From: Bacteroidales bacterium | Lineage (GTDB): Bacteria > Bacteroidota > Bacteroidia > Bacteroidales > UBA932 | Length of the DNA stretch: 64,000 nt | Reading direction: 5' to 3' | Assembly: GCA_017502125.1 (NCBI GenBank) | Contig: JAFVVN010000027.1 | Span: 35,844-99,843 of the forward strand | Shown: one piece after another, positions 17,011 through 26,516 of the stretch | Numbering within the stretch: position 1 is the stretch's first letter | Layout of the letters: every line of letters starts with the position of its first letter | The notes under the pieces: model-generated | Told to the model about the DNA's origin: nothing | Database searches by the model: none | The model's input: only the letters and a program-made list of their open reading frames with translations | Translations under genes and position numbers: made by a program

Positions 17011-17013
17011 TGA

Positions 17014-18027
17014 CTACTTGTTCTTTTTGCGATGGGACGGATGGAGGGTTATCTTGTCCGATGTCTCTGCGGTGTTGTGAACCATTGTGGAATATTCCTC
17101 CGGAGTGATGGTCAGGTCGTAATAGTTGGCAGGATTCACATGCCTGTCCTTGTATATGACCTCATAATGGAGATGCGGCCCCGAAGAACGGCCTGAATTT
17201 CCGCTCTCTCCGATACACTCTCCCCTCTTGACCTTCATTCCCTCGACCACGCTGATGGACTTCAGGTGGGCATATCTTGTCTTGTATCCGAATCCATGGT
17301 CGATCAGGACATGGTTTCCATAGCCGAAGAATTCATATTTCACCTTCTCGACCACACCGTCTCCCGTGACATAGACAGGGTTGCCCGGCTTCAGGGCGAA
17401 GTCCACTCCCATATGACGGGTCGAACGACCGGTGAACGGATCGCTTCTGAAACCGAAGGTGCTGGAAAGACGATATATGCGCTTATCCGGAACCACAGGC
17501 GGGATCGCCGGAATGCATGATGCCATGTCGCCGGCACGTTTTGAGAGCTGCGCCACCTCATCGAACGAACGGCTCTGGACATAGGTCTTCTTGGTCAGCA
17601 TGTCCAGACGGACGGCTGTCTTCCGCAAAGGGGCGGAATGGTCCAGAACATCATAGTGGGCATATCTGTTCACTCCTCCGAAACCCGCGTTGCGGACCTC
17701 GGAAGGTATCTCATGCATACCGAATATAGCACGATATATGTCGTCGTCACGCATCTGGAGCGAGGCGAGGGCGTCATCATATTCATCAAGCTGCCTGTTC
17801 AGCACCTCCACCTTGGAGCGCCACTCGGCATTGGCCTTCTTGAGAAGGACGGTCTTGGGAAGTTCCAGTCCCAGCACGCCGGTATACAGCCAGAAATACA
17901 GCACAGCCATGCCCACACTCATGGCGAACAGAGCCACAGTCCTGAGGGCACGGTACTTCCTCGAATGCCTCTTCACCTCATATGAAAGCGTCTTCGGGTT
18001 GAATATATATTTCTTATCCTTTGCCAT
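17014..18027 (-). CDS. M23 family metallopeptidase, copy 1
   Basis: A 337-residue bitopic peptidase related to the next gene. It has a cytoplasmic basic N-terminus, a membrane helix (about 28-50), a short coiled coil and an M23 domain with HMGVDFALKPGNPVYV (zinc H and D) and GPHLHYEV. DHGFGYKTRYAHL is intact, so it is probably catalytic. It heads the minus-strand run that continues to rnfA. A -7 element (TACCTTTG, 18035-18042) would start transcription within a few bases of the ATG, implying a very short leader or another promoter. Confidence 0.93.
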   Translation of the reverse strand: MAKDKKYIFNPKTLSYEVKRHSRKYRALRTVALFAMSVGMAVLYFWLYTGVLGLELPKTVLLKKANAEWRSKVEVLNRQLDEYDDALASLQMRDDDIYRAIFGMHEIPSEVRNAGFGGVNRYAHYDVLDHSAPLRKTAVRLDMLTKKTYVQSRSFDEVAQLSKRAGDMASCIPAIPPVVPDKRIYRLSSTFGFRSDPFTGRSTRHMGVDFALKPGNPVYVTGDGVVEKVKYEFFGYGNHVLIDHGFGYKTRYAHLKSISVVEGMKVKRGECIGESGNSGRSSGPHLHYEVIYKDRHVNPANYYDLTITPEEYSTMVHNTAETSDKITLHPSHRKKNK

Positions 18028-18034
18028 ATCCGCG

Positions 18035-18071
18035 CAAAGGTAATAATTTTCCAGAAATTTTTGTACTTTTG
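18035..18071. promoter_or_regulatory. Divergent -7 elements between the M23 gene and alaS
   Basis: Minus strand: TACCTTTG at 18035-18042, reading toward the M23 gene. Plus strand: TACTTTTG at 18064-18071, reading toward alaS and leaving a leader of about 60 bases. Both fit TAnnTTTG; neither has a convincing TTG partner. Confidence 0.5.
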
Positions 18072-18136
18072 CAGATTATTATGCCGCGCACACGCGTGAT
18101 GCATCCGAAAAAGTAAAACAGAAAAGACGTAAACAT

Positions 18137-20752
18137 ATGACATCCAAGGAAATCAGAAAAGCATTCCTCGACTTCTTCGCTTCGAAGGGTCACCAGATCG
18201 TGCCTTCGGCACCTATGGTCGTGAAGAACGACCCGACACTCATGTTCACCAACGCCGGAATGAATCAGTTCAAGGACTGGTTCCTCGGCAACAGCCCTGC
18301 GAAATGGAAGAGGGTTGCGGACAGCCAGAAATGTCTCCGCGTGAGCGGAAAGCACAATGACCTTGAGGAGGTGGGACGCGACACATATCACCACACGATG
18401 TTCGAGATGCTCGGAAACTGGAGTTTCGGAGACTATTTCAAGAACGAGGCGATCGACTGGGCATGGGAACTCCTCACAGAGGTCTACAAGCTCGACAAGG
18501 ACAGACTCTACGCAACAGTGTTCGAAGGTTCTGAGGCTGACGGCACACAGCTCGACACAGAGGCGATGGAGGCATGGAAGAGACATCTTCCTGAGGACAG
18601 GATCCTCCTTGGAAACAAGAAGGACAACTTCTGGGAGATGGGCGACACAGGCCCTTGCGGACCATGCTCCGAAATCCACATCGACCTTCGTGACGACGAG
18701 GAGAGGGCGGCAGTTCCAGGTGCGTCACTCGTGAACAAGGACCATCCTCTGGTGATCGAGATATGGAACAACGTGTTCATGCAGTATAACCGCAAGGCAA
18801 GCGGCGAGCTTGAGCTCCTTCCTAACAAGAACGTGGACACAGGAATGGGATTCGAGCGTCTTTGCATGGCTCTTCAGGGAAAGAAGTCAAACTACGACAC
18901 AGACGTGTTCACAGGAATGATCGCAAAGATCGAGGAACTTTCAGGACATAAGTACGGAGTGAACGAGCAGGAGGACATAGCAATGCGCGTGATTGCCGAC
19001 CACATCCGCGCGATCAGCTTCTCCATCGCTGACGGACAGCTTCCTTCAAACGTGAAGGCCGGATATGTGATCCGCCGAATCCTCCGCCGCGCAGTGCGTT
19101 ACGGATACACATTCCTCGGATTCAACGAGCCTTTCCTCTGCCGTCTCGTGCAGCAGCTCGTGGACGACATGGGAGAGTTCTATCCTGAGATCGTCAAGCA
19201 GCAGACCCTCATCGAGCGCGTGATCAAGGAGGAGGAGATGGCTTTCCTCCGCACTCTCGACAGAGGTATCCGCCTGATGGACAGCATCATGGCAAAATCT
19301 GCCGAGACCAAGCTCATCAGCGGTGAGGATGCATTCGTGCTCTACGACACATTCGGTTTCCCTATAGACCTTTCAGAGCTCATCGCATCCGAGAAGGGAT
19401 ATAAGATCGACCTCGAGGGATTCCAGGTGGAGCTCCAGAAGCAGAAGGACAGGGCACGTAACGCCACAGCCATCGAGTCAGGAGACTGGGTGGAGTTCGC
19501 TCACTGCGACAGCATCGAGTTCCTCGGCTACGACGCGACCGAGCTCGAAGGCGTGCAGCTGACCCGTCACCGCACCGTGAAGGCAAAGAACAAGACAATG
19601 TACCAGCTCGTGTTCGAGCGCACTCCGTTCTATGCCGAGATGGGAGGACAGGTGGGCGACACCGGATACATCCTTTCTGAAAGCGGGGAGAAGATCCAGA
19701 TCGTCAACACCATCAAGGAGAACAACCTCACCATCCATGTTGCAGAGCGCATTCCTTCAGACTGCACAGAGAGCTTCAGCCTCCATGTGGATGCGGAGAG
19801 AAGACTTCAGATAGAGAACAACCACACCGCCACCCACCTTCTCCACCAGGCACTCCGCGAGATCCTCGGAACGCATGTGGAGCAGAAGGGTTCATATGTG
19901 TGCGACAAATATTTCCGTTTCGACTTCTCACACTTCGAGAAGCTCACCGAGGAGCAGATCGACCTTGTGGAGAACCGCGTGAATGCCCTCATCAGGGCCA
20001 ACAACCCGCTCGACGAGAACCGCAACGCGACAATGGAACAGGCTCAGGAGATGGGCGCAATGGCACTCTTCGGGGAGAAGTACGGAGACACAGTCCGCGT
20101 GGTTAAGTTCGGAGACTCATGCGAGCTCTGCGGAGGTACACATGCCGCTGCTACAGGCCAGATCGGTTTCTTCAAGATCGTTTCCGAGTCTGCGATAGCT
20201 GCCGGAGTGCGCCGTATCGAGGCCACCACAGGCGTACATGCCGAACTTCTTGTGGACGGAATGGAGACCACCCTGCGTATTGCAAAGGCATTCTTCAACA
20301 ACGCTCCGGACCTCGCCGCCGCAATCAGGAAGATGGTCGAGGAAAACGAGACATACAGGAAGCAGATGGAGGAGATCGTGAAGGAAAAGACAATCACTCT
20401 CAAGAACAGTCTCAAGACGATGGGCAAGGACATCAATGGGGTCAACGTCGTTTCAATCGACTACAATGTGGATCCTGTGATGCTCAAGAACGCAGCCTTC
20501 ATGCTCCAGAAGGAGGCTCAGAACCTTGTCATTGCAGCTGCATTCGAGGCTGCAGGCAAGCCACAGCTCCTTCTCATGTACTCTGATGACCTCGTCAAGG
20601 CGGGACACAATGCAGGAGCTGACGTGCGCGAAGCTGCGAAACTGATCCAGGGCGGTGGCGGCGGACAGCCGGGACTTGCGACTGCCGGTGGAAAGAACGT
20701 GGAAGGCCTCAGCGCAGCTCTTTCAAAACTGATTGAACTCGCCACATGCTAA
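18137..20752 (+). CDS. alaS: Alanyl-tRNA synthetase
   Basis: Attaches alanine to tRNA-Ala and edits mischarged Ser/Gly. The 871-residue protein is full length: class II catalytic domain ([31 protein letters not shown]), editing domain with the zinc-binding HTATH (563-567) and CELCGGTH (662-669), and the C-terminal C-Ala domain (glycine-rich [15 protein letters not shown]). Positions agree closely with the E. coli enzyme. Its own promoter faces away from the peptidase operon. Strong use of CTC, AAG and TTC codons suggests high expression. Confidence 0.98.
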   Translation: MTSKEIRKAFLDFFASKGHQIVPSAPMVVKNDPTLMFTNAGMNQFKDWFLGNSPAKWKRVADSQKCLRVSGKHNDLEEVGRDTYHHTMFEMLGNWSFGDYFKNEAIDWAWELLTEVYKLDKDRLYATVFEGSEADGTQLDTEAMEAWKRHLPEDRILLGNKKDNFWEMGDTGPCGPCSEIHIDLRDDEERAAVPGASLVNKDHPLVIEIWNNVFMQYNRKASGELELLPNKNVDTGMGFERLCMALQGKKSNYDTDVFTGMIAKIEELSGHKYGVNEQEDIAMRVIADHIRAISFSIADGQLPSNVKAGYVIRRILRRAVRYGYTFLGFNEPFLCRLVQQLVDDMGEFYPEIVKQQTLIERVIKEEEMAFLRTLDRGIRLMDSIMAKSAETKLISGEDAFVLYDTFGFPIDLSELIASEKGYKIDLEGFQVELQKQKDRARNATAIESGDWVEFAHCDSIEFLGYDATELEGVQLTRHRTVKAKNKTMYQLVFERTPFYAEMGGQVGDTGYILSESGEKIQIVNTIKENNLTIHVAERIPSDCTESFSLHVDAERRLQIENNHTATHLLHQALREILGTHVEQKGSYVCDKYFRFDFSHFEKLTEEQIDLVENRVNALIRANNPLDENRNATMEQAQEMGAMALFGEKYGDTVRVVKFGDSCELCGGTHAAATGQIGFFKIVSESAIAAGVRRIEATTGVHAELLVDGMETTLRIAKAFFNNAPDLAAAIRKMVEENETYRKQMEEIVKEKTITLKNSLKTMGKDINGVNVVSIDYNVDPVMLKNAAFMLQKEAQNLVIAAAFEAAGKPQLLLMYSDDLVKAGHNAGADVREAAKLIQGGGGGQPGLATAGGKNVEGLSAALSKLIELATC

Positions 20753-20795
20753 ATATTTAGACAAGGAGGAGCAACCTGATAGGCGGATTGGCATT

Positions 20796-20890
20796 TTGCC
20801 ACCCTCGAGAGCGACAGGCAAACGGCCCGGTGGGCTTTTGCAGCGAACAGCCTGCGGCAGCAGGAACTGGAGGGGCCAATGGAGCCGGCA
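20796..20890. repeat. GC-rich intergenic repeat, copy B (inverted)
   Basis: In the 159-base gap between alaS and the permease-Fmt gene. The core at 20817-20864 is the reverse complement of 5961-6008 with three mismatches in 48 bases. Flanking GCCACCC and GGCAGGGTG-like pieces are weaker matches to the same element. No terminator is evident for alaS, so transcription may read through it into the next gene. Confidence 0.7.
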
Positions 20891-20911
20891 GGGTGTCCGA
20901 CCATATGAATC

Positions 20912-23374
20912 ATGAAGAAGTTAGACCAGTTCATATTGAAGTCATTCATAGGACCGTTTTTCGCGATCCTTCTGGTCGTTGTGTTCATTCTCATGATGCA
21001 GTTCCTCTGGCTCTACATCGATGAACTCGTCGGCAAGGGTCTGAGTTTCAAGGTGATCCTGGAATTCCTCGGCTGGGGCAGCGCCACATTGCTGCCTCTG
21101 TCCCTTCCTCTAGCCACACTCCTGTCGTCGATGATGACACTTGGAACCCTGGGAGAGAACAACGAGCTGCTCGCCATCAAGGCTGCCGGAATATCCCTCC
21201 AGCGTGTGCTGGTGCCGCTTGCAGCTGTTTCCCTTGTGATCAGCGTCGGCGCGTTCTTCATATCCAATGACCTCATCCCGGTGGCATATAACAATATATA
21301 CCAGCTCCGCGAGGACATCGGAAGGACAAAGGAGGAGATAAAGATTCCGTCGGGAACCTTCTACAACGGCATCGAGGGCTATATCCTGCGAGTGGACGAC
21401 AGGGACGACGAGACCGGAATGATGCATGGAGTGATGGTGTACAACCACACCAAGAAGAAGGGCAACGTCAGCCTCACCATCGCCGACTCGGCCATGATGA
21501 AGATGTCAAAGAGCAAGAACTACCTGACCTTCACCCTCTACGACGGCACCAACTACGAGGAGACCAACACGAAGAAGTACAAGGACACGACCCTGCAGCT
21601 CCAGAAGATAGACTTCCACAGACAGGAAATGATCATTCCGCTGAAGAACTACGCCTTCCAGAAATCGGATTCCAGCCGGTTCAGCGACCAGGTGAAGTCC
21701 ATGAATCTTGCCCAGCTCAACGAGAGCCAGGATTCCATCGGAAAGGTCAATGAAACCGGAAGGCAGAAGAATCTGGAGTCGCTCAAAAGGTCCAGGACAC
21801 TCAGGTACAACGCCCAGCTCGACACTGCATCCAGGAAAAGGCCTGTTTCAGCCTTCGTTCCGGAGAACATAGGAGAGTGGAAGAAGATCCAGGACGAGAT
21901 CAACGCAGTGGAGAAGGCAAAGAAGAACGCAGAGGAGCTCCAGAACTCCCTGATGTCATTCTCGAGGGAGAGATACTACAACACATACACGCTCAGACTC
22001 ATAGACATCGAGATTCTGAAGAAATTCGCCCTGTCGATAGCCTGCTTCATCTTCTTCTTCATCGGAGCTCCGCTCGGAGCCCTCATCCGAAAGGGAGGAC
22101 TGGGAACGCCGGCCATAATCTCAGTACTGTTCTTCGTGGCTTATTGGGTGATCGACATCTCGGGAACCAAACTCGCCAAGGACGGCGCTGTGGGAGCATT
22201 CAGCGGAGTGTTCTTCTCCAGCTATGTGCTGCTGCCTACCGGCCTCTACCTCACATGGAAGGCAATCAATGACTCAGCTATATTCAATATGGATTCAATC
22301 CTCAACGGAATCCGAAAGATAAAGGCAATGATAACAGAAAGATTCAAGAAGACACGCATCGTATATATGGGAACCCCTGAGTTCGCTGTGGCTCCGCTCG
22401 ATGCCCTCATCAGCCAGGGCTACGAGATCGCTGGAGTTGTCACTGTGGCAGACAAGGCAAGCGGAAGGGGTCTGAAGATAAACGAAAGCGCTGTCAAGAA
22501 ATATGCAGTCGAGCACAATATCCCTGTGCTTCAGCCTGTTTCACTCAAGGACCCTGAATTCCTCGAGGCATTGAAGGCATGGAAGCCGGATCTGTTCGTG
22601 GTGGTGGCATTCAGGATGCTTCCTAAGGTGGTTTGGGAGATTCCACGCCTGGGAACCTTCAACCTTCACGCCGCCCTCCTGCCTCAGTACCGTGGCGCGG
22701 CCCCTATCAACTGGGCTGTGATCAACGGTGACAAGGCCACGGGAGTAACCACCTTCATGATCGACGACGGAATGGACACCGGAAAGATCATGTTCAGGGA
22801 GCAGTGTCTCATCGGTCCGGACGAGACGGTGGGAGAGGTGCACGACAAGCTCATGCAGATCGGTTCCGACCTCGTGGTCCAGACCGTGGAGGCCATAATC
22901 GAGAACAATGTGGATATGCGCGTACAGAGCAGCTTCGTCCAGGGCTCGGAGATTCTTCGTCCTGCCCCTAAGCTCACCAGGGAGCTCTGCCACATAGACT
23001 GGAACGGAAAGACAAGACATATATACAACCTCATCAGAGGCCTCAGTCCATACCCGGCCGCATTCACCGAGCTGGTCAAGGACGACAAGGTGCTGCAGAT
23101 GAAGATATACAAGGCTGTGAAGGTGGAAGGCGAAGCATATGCAGCTATGCTTTCAGCCTGCAGTCTTGAGGCCGCCGCACCGGGTACCGTGCTTTCCGAC
23201 GGCAAGACCTTCCTTGCATTCGCCACAGCTGACGGCGCCGTTTCAGTGACGGAACTCCAGCTGGCTGGAAAGAAGAGGATGCCGGTCAAGGACTTCCTGA
23301 TCGGATTCCGGGAGCCTCAGAGCTATACCACCACCAAGGGAACATCATCACAGGTCACTGGAAAGCATGCGTAA
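20912..23374 (+). CDS. fmt: Fused LptF/LptG-type permease and methionyl-tRNA formyltransferase
   Basis: One uninterrupted 820-codon frame with two families. Residues 1-465 form a YjgP/YjgQ (LptF/LptG) permease of the LPS export ABC system: membrane helices near 12-35, 52-75 and 100-122, a periplasmic beta-jellyroll region, and three helices at about 365-460. Residues about 473-820 form methionyl-tRNA formyltransferase, which formylates initiator Met-tRNA: RIVYMGTPEF, LLPQYRGAAPINWAV and MDTGK. Catalytic Asn584, His586 and Asp622 keep the E. coli spacing (106, 108, 144). An ATG at residue 473 (22328) could allow separate Fmt translation. Both permease ends should be cytoplasmic, so Fmt would be membrane-tethered on its proper side. 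It overlaps the next gene by 8 bases. A lost stop codon from a sequencing error is the main alternative. Confidence 0.9.
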   Translation: MKKLDQFILKSFIGPFFAILLVVVFILMMQFLWLYIDELVGKGLSFKVILEFLGWGSATLLPLSLPLATLLSSMMTLGTLGENNELLAIKAAGISLQRVLVPLAAVSLVISVGAFFISNDLIPVAYNNIYQLREDIGRTKEEIKIPSGTFYNGIEGYILRVDDRDDETGMMHGVMVYNHTKKKGNVSLTIADSAMMKMSKSKNYLTFTLYDGTNYEETNTKKYKDTTLQLQKIDFHRQEMIIPLKNYAFQKSDSSRFSDQVKSMNLAQLNESQDSIGKVNETGRQKNLESLKRSRTLRYNAQLDTASRKRPVSAFVPENIGEWKKIQDEINAVEKAKKNAEELQNSLMSFSRERYYNTYTLRLIDIEILKKFALSIACFIFFFIGAPLGALIRKGGLGTPAIISVLFFVAYWVIDISGTKLAKDGAVGAFSGVFFSSYVLLPTGLYLTWKAINDSAIFNMDSILNGIRKIKAMITERFKKTRIVYMGTPEFAVAPLDALISQGYEIAGVVTVADKASGRGLKINESAVKKYAVEHNIPVLQPVSLKDPEFLEALKAWKPDLFVVVAFRMLPKVVWEIPRLGTFNLHAALLPQYRGAAPINWAVINGDKATGVTTFMIDDGMDTGKIMFREQCLIGPDETVGEVHDKLMQIGSDLVVQTVEAIIENNVDMRVQSSFVQGSEILRPAPKLTRELCHIDWNGKTRHIYNLIRGLSPYPAAFTELVKDDKVLQMKIYKAVKVEGEAYAAMLSACSLEAAAPGTVLSDGKTFLAFATADGAVSVTELQLAGKKRMPVKDFLIGFREPQSYTTTKGTSSQVTGKHA

Positions 23375-24026
23375 GACAGTTGTCATAATATGTGACGGGC
23401 AGTTTCCTAAAAGCGAATATCCCCGTTACCTGATCCGCACGGCAGACTTCCTTGTCTGCTGCGACGGTGCCTTGAGGAAGTTCATCAGAAACAGCAAGGG
23501 AATATTCGGTGCCGAGAGGCTGCCTGACCTCGTGATCGGAGACATGGACACCCTGCCGGTTTCCTGGCAGAAGAAATATGCAGACATCATCATCAGGGAG
23601 ACCGAACAGGAACACAACGACCAGACCAAGGCAGTGAGGTGGGTGCTCGGAAACATCCCGGACATAGACTATATATATATATTAGGGTCAACGGGCGGCC
23701 GCGCCGACCACACCATCGGCAATCTGTCCCTTCTCATGGAGTATACAAGGATGTTCGACCTCGGTGAGATAACCATCGAAGCCGTAACCGACGAGGGTAC
23801 CGCATTCGCTGTGAACGACACTACTGAATTTGACTGCGGCATAGGAAGACAGGTGTCGATATTCTCACCGGACAACAGTCTGAACATAAGGTCTGAAGGT
23901 CTTGAATATCAGACAGAGGGCGTGATCTTCGACAACTGGTGGAAGGCCACTCTGAACAAGGCGGTCCGGGACAATGTGCGGCTGGAATTCAGCCACAGGT
24001 CGATGGCTCTGATAATATTGGACTGA
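23367..24026 (+). CDS. Thiamine pyrophosphokinase
   Basis: Converts thiamine to thiamine diphosphate using ATP. The 219-residue protein shows the family pattern: CCDGALRKF, PDLVIGDMDTLP, the EHNDQTKAVRW substrate/metal motif, and LGSTGGRADHTIGNLSLL. The C-terminal half is the thiamine-binding beta-sandwich. Its ATG overlaps the end of the permease-Fmt gene by 8 bases (ATGCGTAA), indicating translational coupling. Confidence 0.95.
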   Translation: MRKTVVIICDGQFPKSEYPRYLIRTADFLVCCDGALRKFIRNSKGIFGAERLPDLVIGDMDTLPVSWQKKYADIIIRETEQEHNDQTKAVRWVLGNIPDIDYIYILGSTGGRADHTIGNLSLLMEYTRMFDLGEITIEAVTDEGTAFAVNDTTEFDCGIGRQVSIFSPDNSLNIRSEGLEYQTEGVIFDNWWKATLNKAVRDNVRLEFSHRSMALIILD

Positions 24027-24074
24027 AACACCCCGCCGATAAAAAATTTATTAGGAAATACGCAATTTTAATTA

Positions 24075-24082
24075 TATTTTTG
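24075..24082 (+). promoter_or_regulatory. -7 element TATTTTTG before ilvA
   Basis: Matches TAnnTTTG in the 93-base gap between the thiamine pyrophosphokinase gene and ilvA, giving a leader of about 32 bases. The -33 region shows only TTA. No terminator for the preceding operon is visible in the gap. Confidence 0.45.
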
Positions 24083-24119
24083 ACGCTTGGATTGAATTCC
24101 GGTTTTAATCATTAAATAA

Positions 24120-25379
24120 ATGGAACACACAAAGTACTTCCCTACAGTTGAAGCCATAGAAAAGGCTTCCGGCGTGCTTGAGGAAATCCTCACCCCTACA
24201 CCGTTCCAGAAGAACCCTAACCTTTCGGACATCTATGGTGCCGAAGTCTATCTGAAGCGTGAAGACCTTCAGATGGTCAGGTCATACAAGATACGAGGAG
24301 CATACAACAAGATACGTTCGATAGATCCGGACAGCATGAAGAACGGAATCGTCTGCGCCAGTGCAGGAAACCATGCACAGGGTGTGGCATTCTCATGCAG
24401 CAAACTGAAGATCATGGGCTCCATATTCATGCCTGTAACCACTCCGAAGCAGAAGATAGAGCAGGTACGCATGTTCGGAAAGGAATTCATTGAGATTGTT
24501 CTGACCGGAGACACATTCGACGCAGCCAACTCGGCGGCCATCACATATGCAAAGGAAAACGGTAAGACCTTCATCCCGCCGTTTGATGACCCGAAGGTGA
24601 TGGAAGGCCAGGGAACGATAGGCATGGAGATCCTCAAGCAGGCATCCGAGCCTCTCGACTATATTTTCGTCCCGATCGGAGGTGGCGGACTCGCATCAGG
24701 TCTTGGAGCGTACATCAAGCAGATGTCGCCGACCACAAAGGTCATCGGAGTGGAGCCCGGTGGTGCGCCATGCATGAAGGCAGCAATCGAGAACGGTGCT
24801 GTGGTGGAACTTGACGAGATAGACAAGTTCGTGGACGGAGCTGCCGTGAAGAAGGCTGGAGCCCTGACATACGAGGTCTGCAAGGAAGTGCTGGACGACA
24901 TAATCGTGGTTCCTGAGGGAGCTGTATGCACGACCATCGTCCATATGTACAACAAGAGCGCCATCGTCGTGGAGCCTGCAGGGGCCCTGGCTGTGGCAGC
25001 ACTCAAGTTCTATAAGGAGGATATCAAGGGCAAGAGGGTTGCCTGCATCGTCAGCGGCAGCAACAACGACATAACCAGAATGGAGGAAATCCGTGAGAAA
25101 TCCCTGCTCTATGAAGGTCTGAAGCATTATTTCATAGTGAACTTCCCTCAAAAGTCCGGAGCCATCCTCTCATTCGTGCAGAATGTGATCGGTTCTTCTG
25201 CCGACCTCGTTCACATCCAGTACATCAAGAAGACCAACAAGAACTTCGGACCGGCACTCATCGGCATAGAACTGGCTTCGAAAGATGATTTCGAACCATT
25301 CCTCAAACGAATGACAGAGAACGGATTCGCATACGAATACATAAACGAAAACAACCAATTATTTGAAATACTAATCTGA
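24120..25379 (+). CDS. ilvA: Threonine ammonia-lyase (threonine dehydratase)
   Basis: PLP enzyme that deaminates threonine to 2-oxobutanoate, the first step toward isoleucine. The 419-residue protein has the PLP lysine at position 57 (VRSYKIRGAYNK), the glycine-rich phosphate loop GGGGLASG, and SGSNND near the end of the catalytic core. A single ACT-like C-terminal domain (about 335-419) gives a length between the catabolic TdcB and the full biosynthetic enzyme with two ACT-like repeats. It is followed after seven bases by ilvE, consistent with branched-chain amino acid metabolism. Confidence 0.94.
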   Translation: MEHTKYFPTVEAIEKASGVLEEILTPTPFQKNPNLSDIYGAEVYLKREDLQMVRSYKIRGAYNKIRSIDPDSMKNGIVCASAGNHAQGVAFSCSKLKIMGSIFMPVTTPKQKIEQVRMFGKEFIEIVLTGDTFDAANSAAITYAKENGKTFIPPFDDPKVMEGQGTIGMEILKQASEPLDYIFVPIGGGGLASGLGAYIKQMSPTTKVIGVEPGGAPCMKAAIENGAVVELDEIDKFVDGAAVKKAGALTYEVCKEVLDDIIVVPEGAVCTTIVHMYNKSAIVVEPAGALAVAALKFYKEDIKGKRVACIVSGSNNDITRMEEIREKSLLYEGLKHYFIVNFPQKSGAILSFVQNVIGSSADLVHIQYIKKTNKNFGPALIGIELASKDDFEPFLKRMTENGFAYEYINENNQLFEILI

Positions 25380-25386
25380 TAACATC

Positions 25387-26421
25387 ATGGCAAATATTGA
25401 CTGGAGCAAACTTACATTTTCCTACACAAAGACCAATACGATTCTGAAAACCACCTTCAAGGACGGTGCATGGACCCCTGTTGAAAGTCTCACCGACGAC
25501 TATATGAACGTGAGCACCTTCTGCGGCGCATTCCACTATGCAATCGAGTGTTTCGAAGGTCTCAAGGCATTCAGAGGCAAGGATGGCAGAATCAGATTGT
25601 TCAGACCTGAGGAGAATGCAAAGCGTCTTCAGAGATCAGCTAAATTTCTCGGAATAGAGGCACCTTCCATCGAGATGTTCGTGGACATGTGCAAGAGAGC
25701 CGTACTGGAGAACATAGATTATCTCCCTCCATATGAAGAGGCAGGAGCATCGCTTTATCTCCGTCCTACACTCATCGGAACAAACCCTCAGCTCGGAGTC
25801 CAGTCTTCAAAGGAGAGCACATTCATGCTCCTCTGCTCCCCTGTCGGTGCATATGTAGGCGGCGCACTCGATGCTGTGGACGTGGTCATCGCAAGAAACT
25901 ATGACAGAGCTGCCCCTAACGGTTCAGGCTCATTCAAGGTAGGCGGCAACTACGCATGCTCTCTCTATTCTCTGAATGTGGCTCACGAACTGGGATATAA
26001 GGCTGTCCTCTACCTTGATCCGGCAACCAAGACACATATCGACGAGTTCAACTCTTCAAACTTCTTTGCAATCAAGGGCAACACCTACATCACTCCTAAG
26101 TCGGACTCCATCCTTCCATCCATCACCAACATGTCACTTGAGACTGTTGCCGCACACCTCGGAATGGAGGTCGAGAGAAGACCGGTTCCTGTGGAGGAAC
26201 TCAGCACATTCGAGGAAGTCGGAGAATGCGGAACTGCCGTGGTAATCACCCCTGTGCACAAGCTCGTGGACAAGCCGTTCCTTGAGTCAGAAGAAGAGAC
26301 CGTATACACATATGGAGACGGTCAGTGCGGTCCTAAGTCCCTCAGGCTGTACAATTACATCAAGGGTATCCAGCGCGGCGAAATCGAAGATGTATTCGGC
26401 TGGAACGTGTTCGTAGACTAA
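25387..26421 (+). CDS. ilvE: Branched-chain amino acid aminotransferase
   Basis: Fold-type IV PLP enzyme that transfers amino groups to the 2-oxo acids of Val, Leu and Ile. The 344-residue protein matches the longer, mitochondrial-like IlvE form. The PLP lysine is Lys184 in GSFKVGGNYA. AIECFEGLKAFRG and YLRPTLIGT are family blocks, as is the substrate-side EFNSSNFFAI. It is cotranscribed with ilvA and ends at a strong bidirectional terminator. Confidence 0.96.
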   Translation: MANIDWSKLTFSYTKTNTILKTTFKDGAWTPVESLTDDYMNVSTFCGAFHYAIECFEGLKAFRGKDGRIRLFRPEENAKRLQRSAKFLGIEAPSIEMFVDMCKRAVLENIDYLPPYEEAGASLYLRPTLIGTNPQLGVQSSKESTFMLLCSPVGAYVGGALDAVDVVIARNYDRAAPNGSGSFKVGGNYACSLYSLNVAHELGYKAVLYLDPATKTHIDEFNSSNFFAIKGNTYITPKSDSILPSITNMSLETVAAHLGMEVERRPVPVEELSTFEEVGECGTAVVITPVHKLVDKPFLESEEETVYTYGDGQCGPKSLRLYNYIKGIQRGEIEDVFGWNVFVD

Positions 26422-26448
26422 GTTCCGTCCCTCGGGACCTCTTGAATA

Positions 26449-26486
26449 AAAAGTCGTCTGTCCAAGAGATTGTGGCAGACGACTTT
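26449..26486. terminator. Bidirectional terminator between ilvE and the LptF/G permease
   Basis: A perfect 12-bp stem, AAAAGTCGTCTG with CAGACGACTTTT, and a 14-base loop. It gives a T-run on either strand and serves the convergent genes ilvE (+) and the permease (-). Confidence 0.92.
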
Positions 26487-26516
26487 TGTATATTACCCGA
26501 CAATGAACTGCAGAAG

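Noticed and set aside
18014-18679. Minus-strand frame of 221 codons
   Set aside because: Antisense to the start of alaS and overlaps the M23 peptidase start; a by-product of alaS codon bias.
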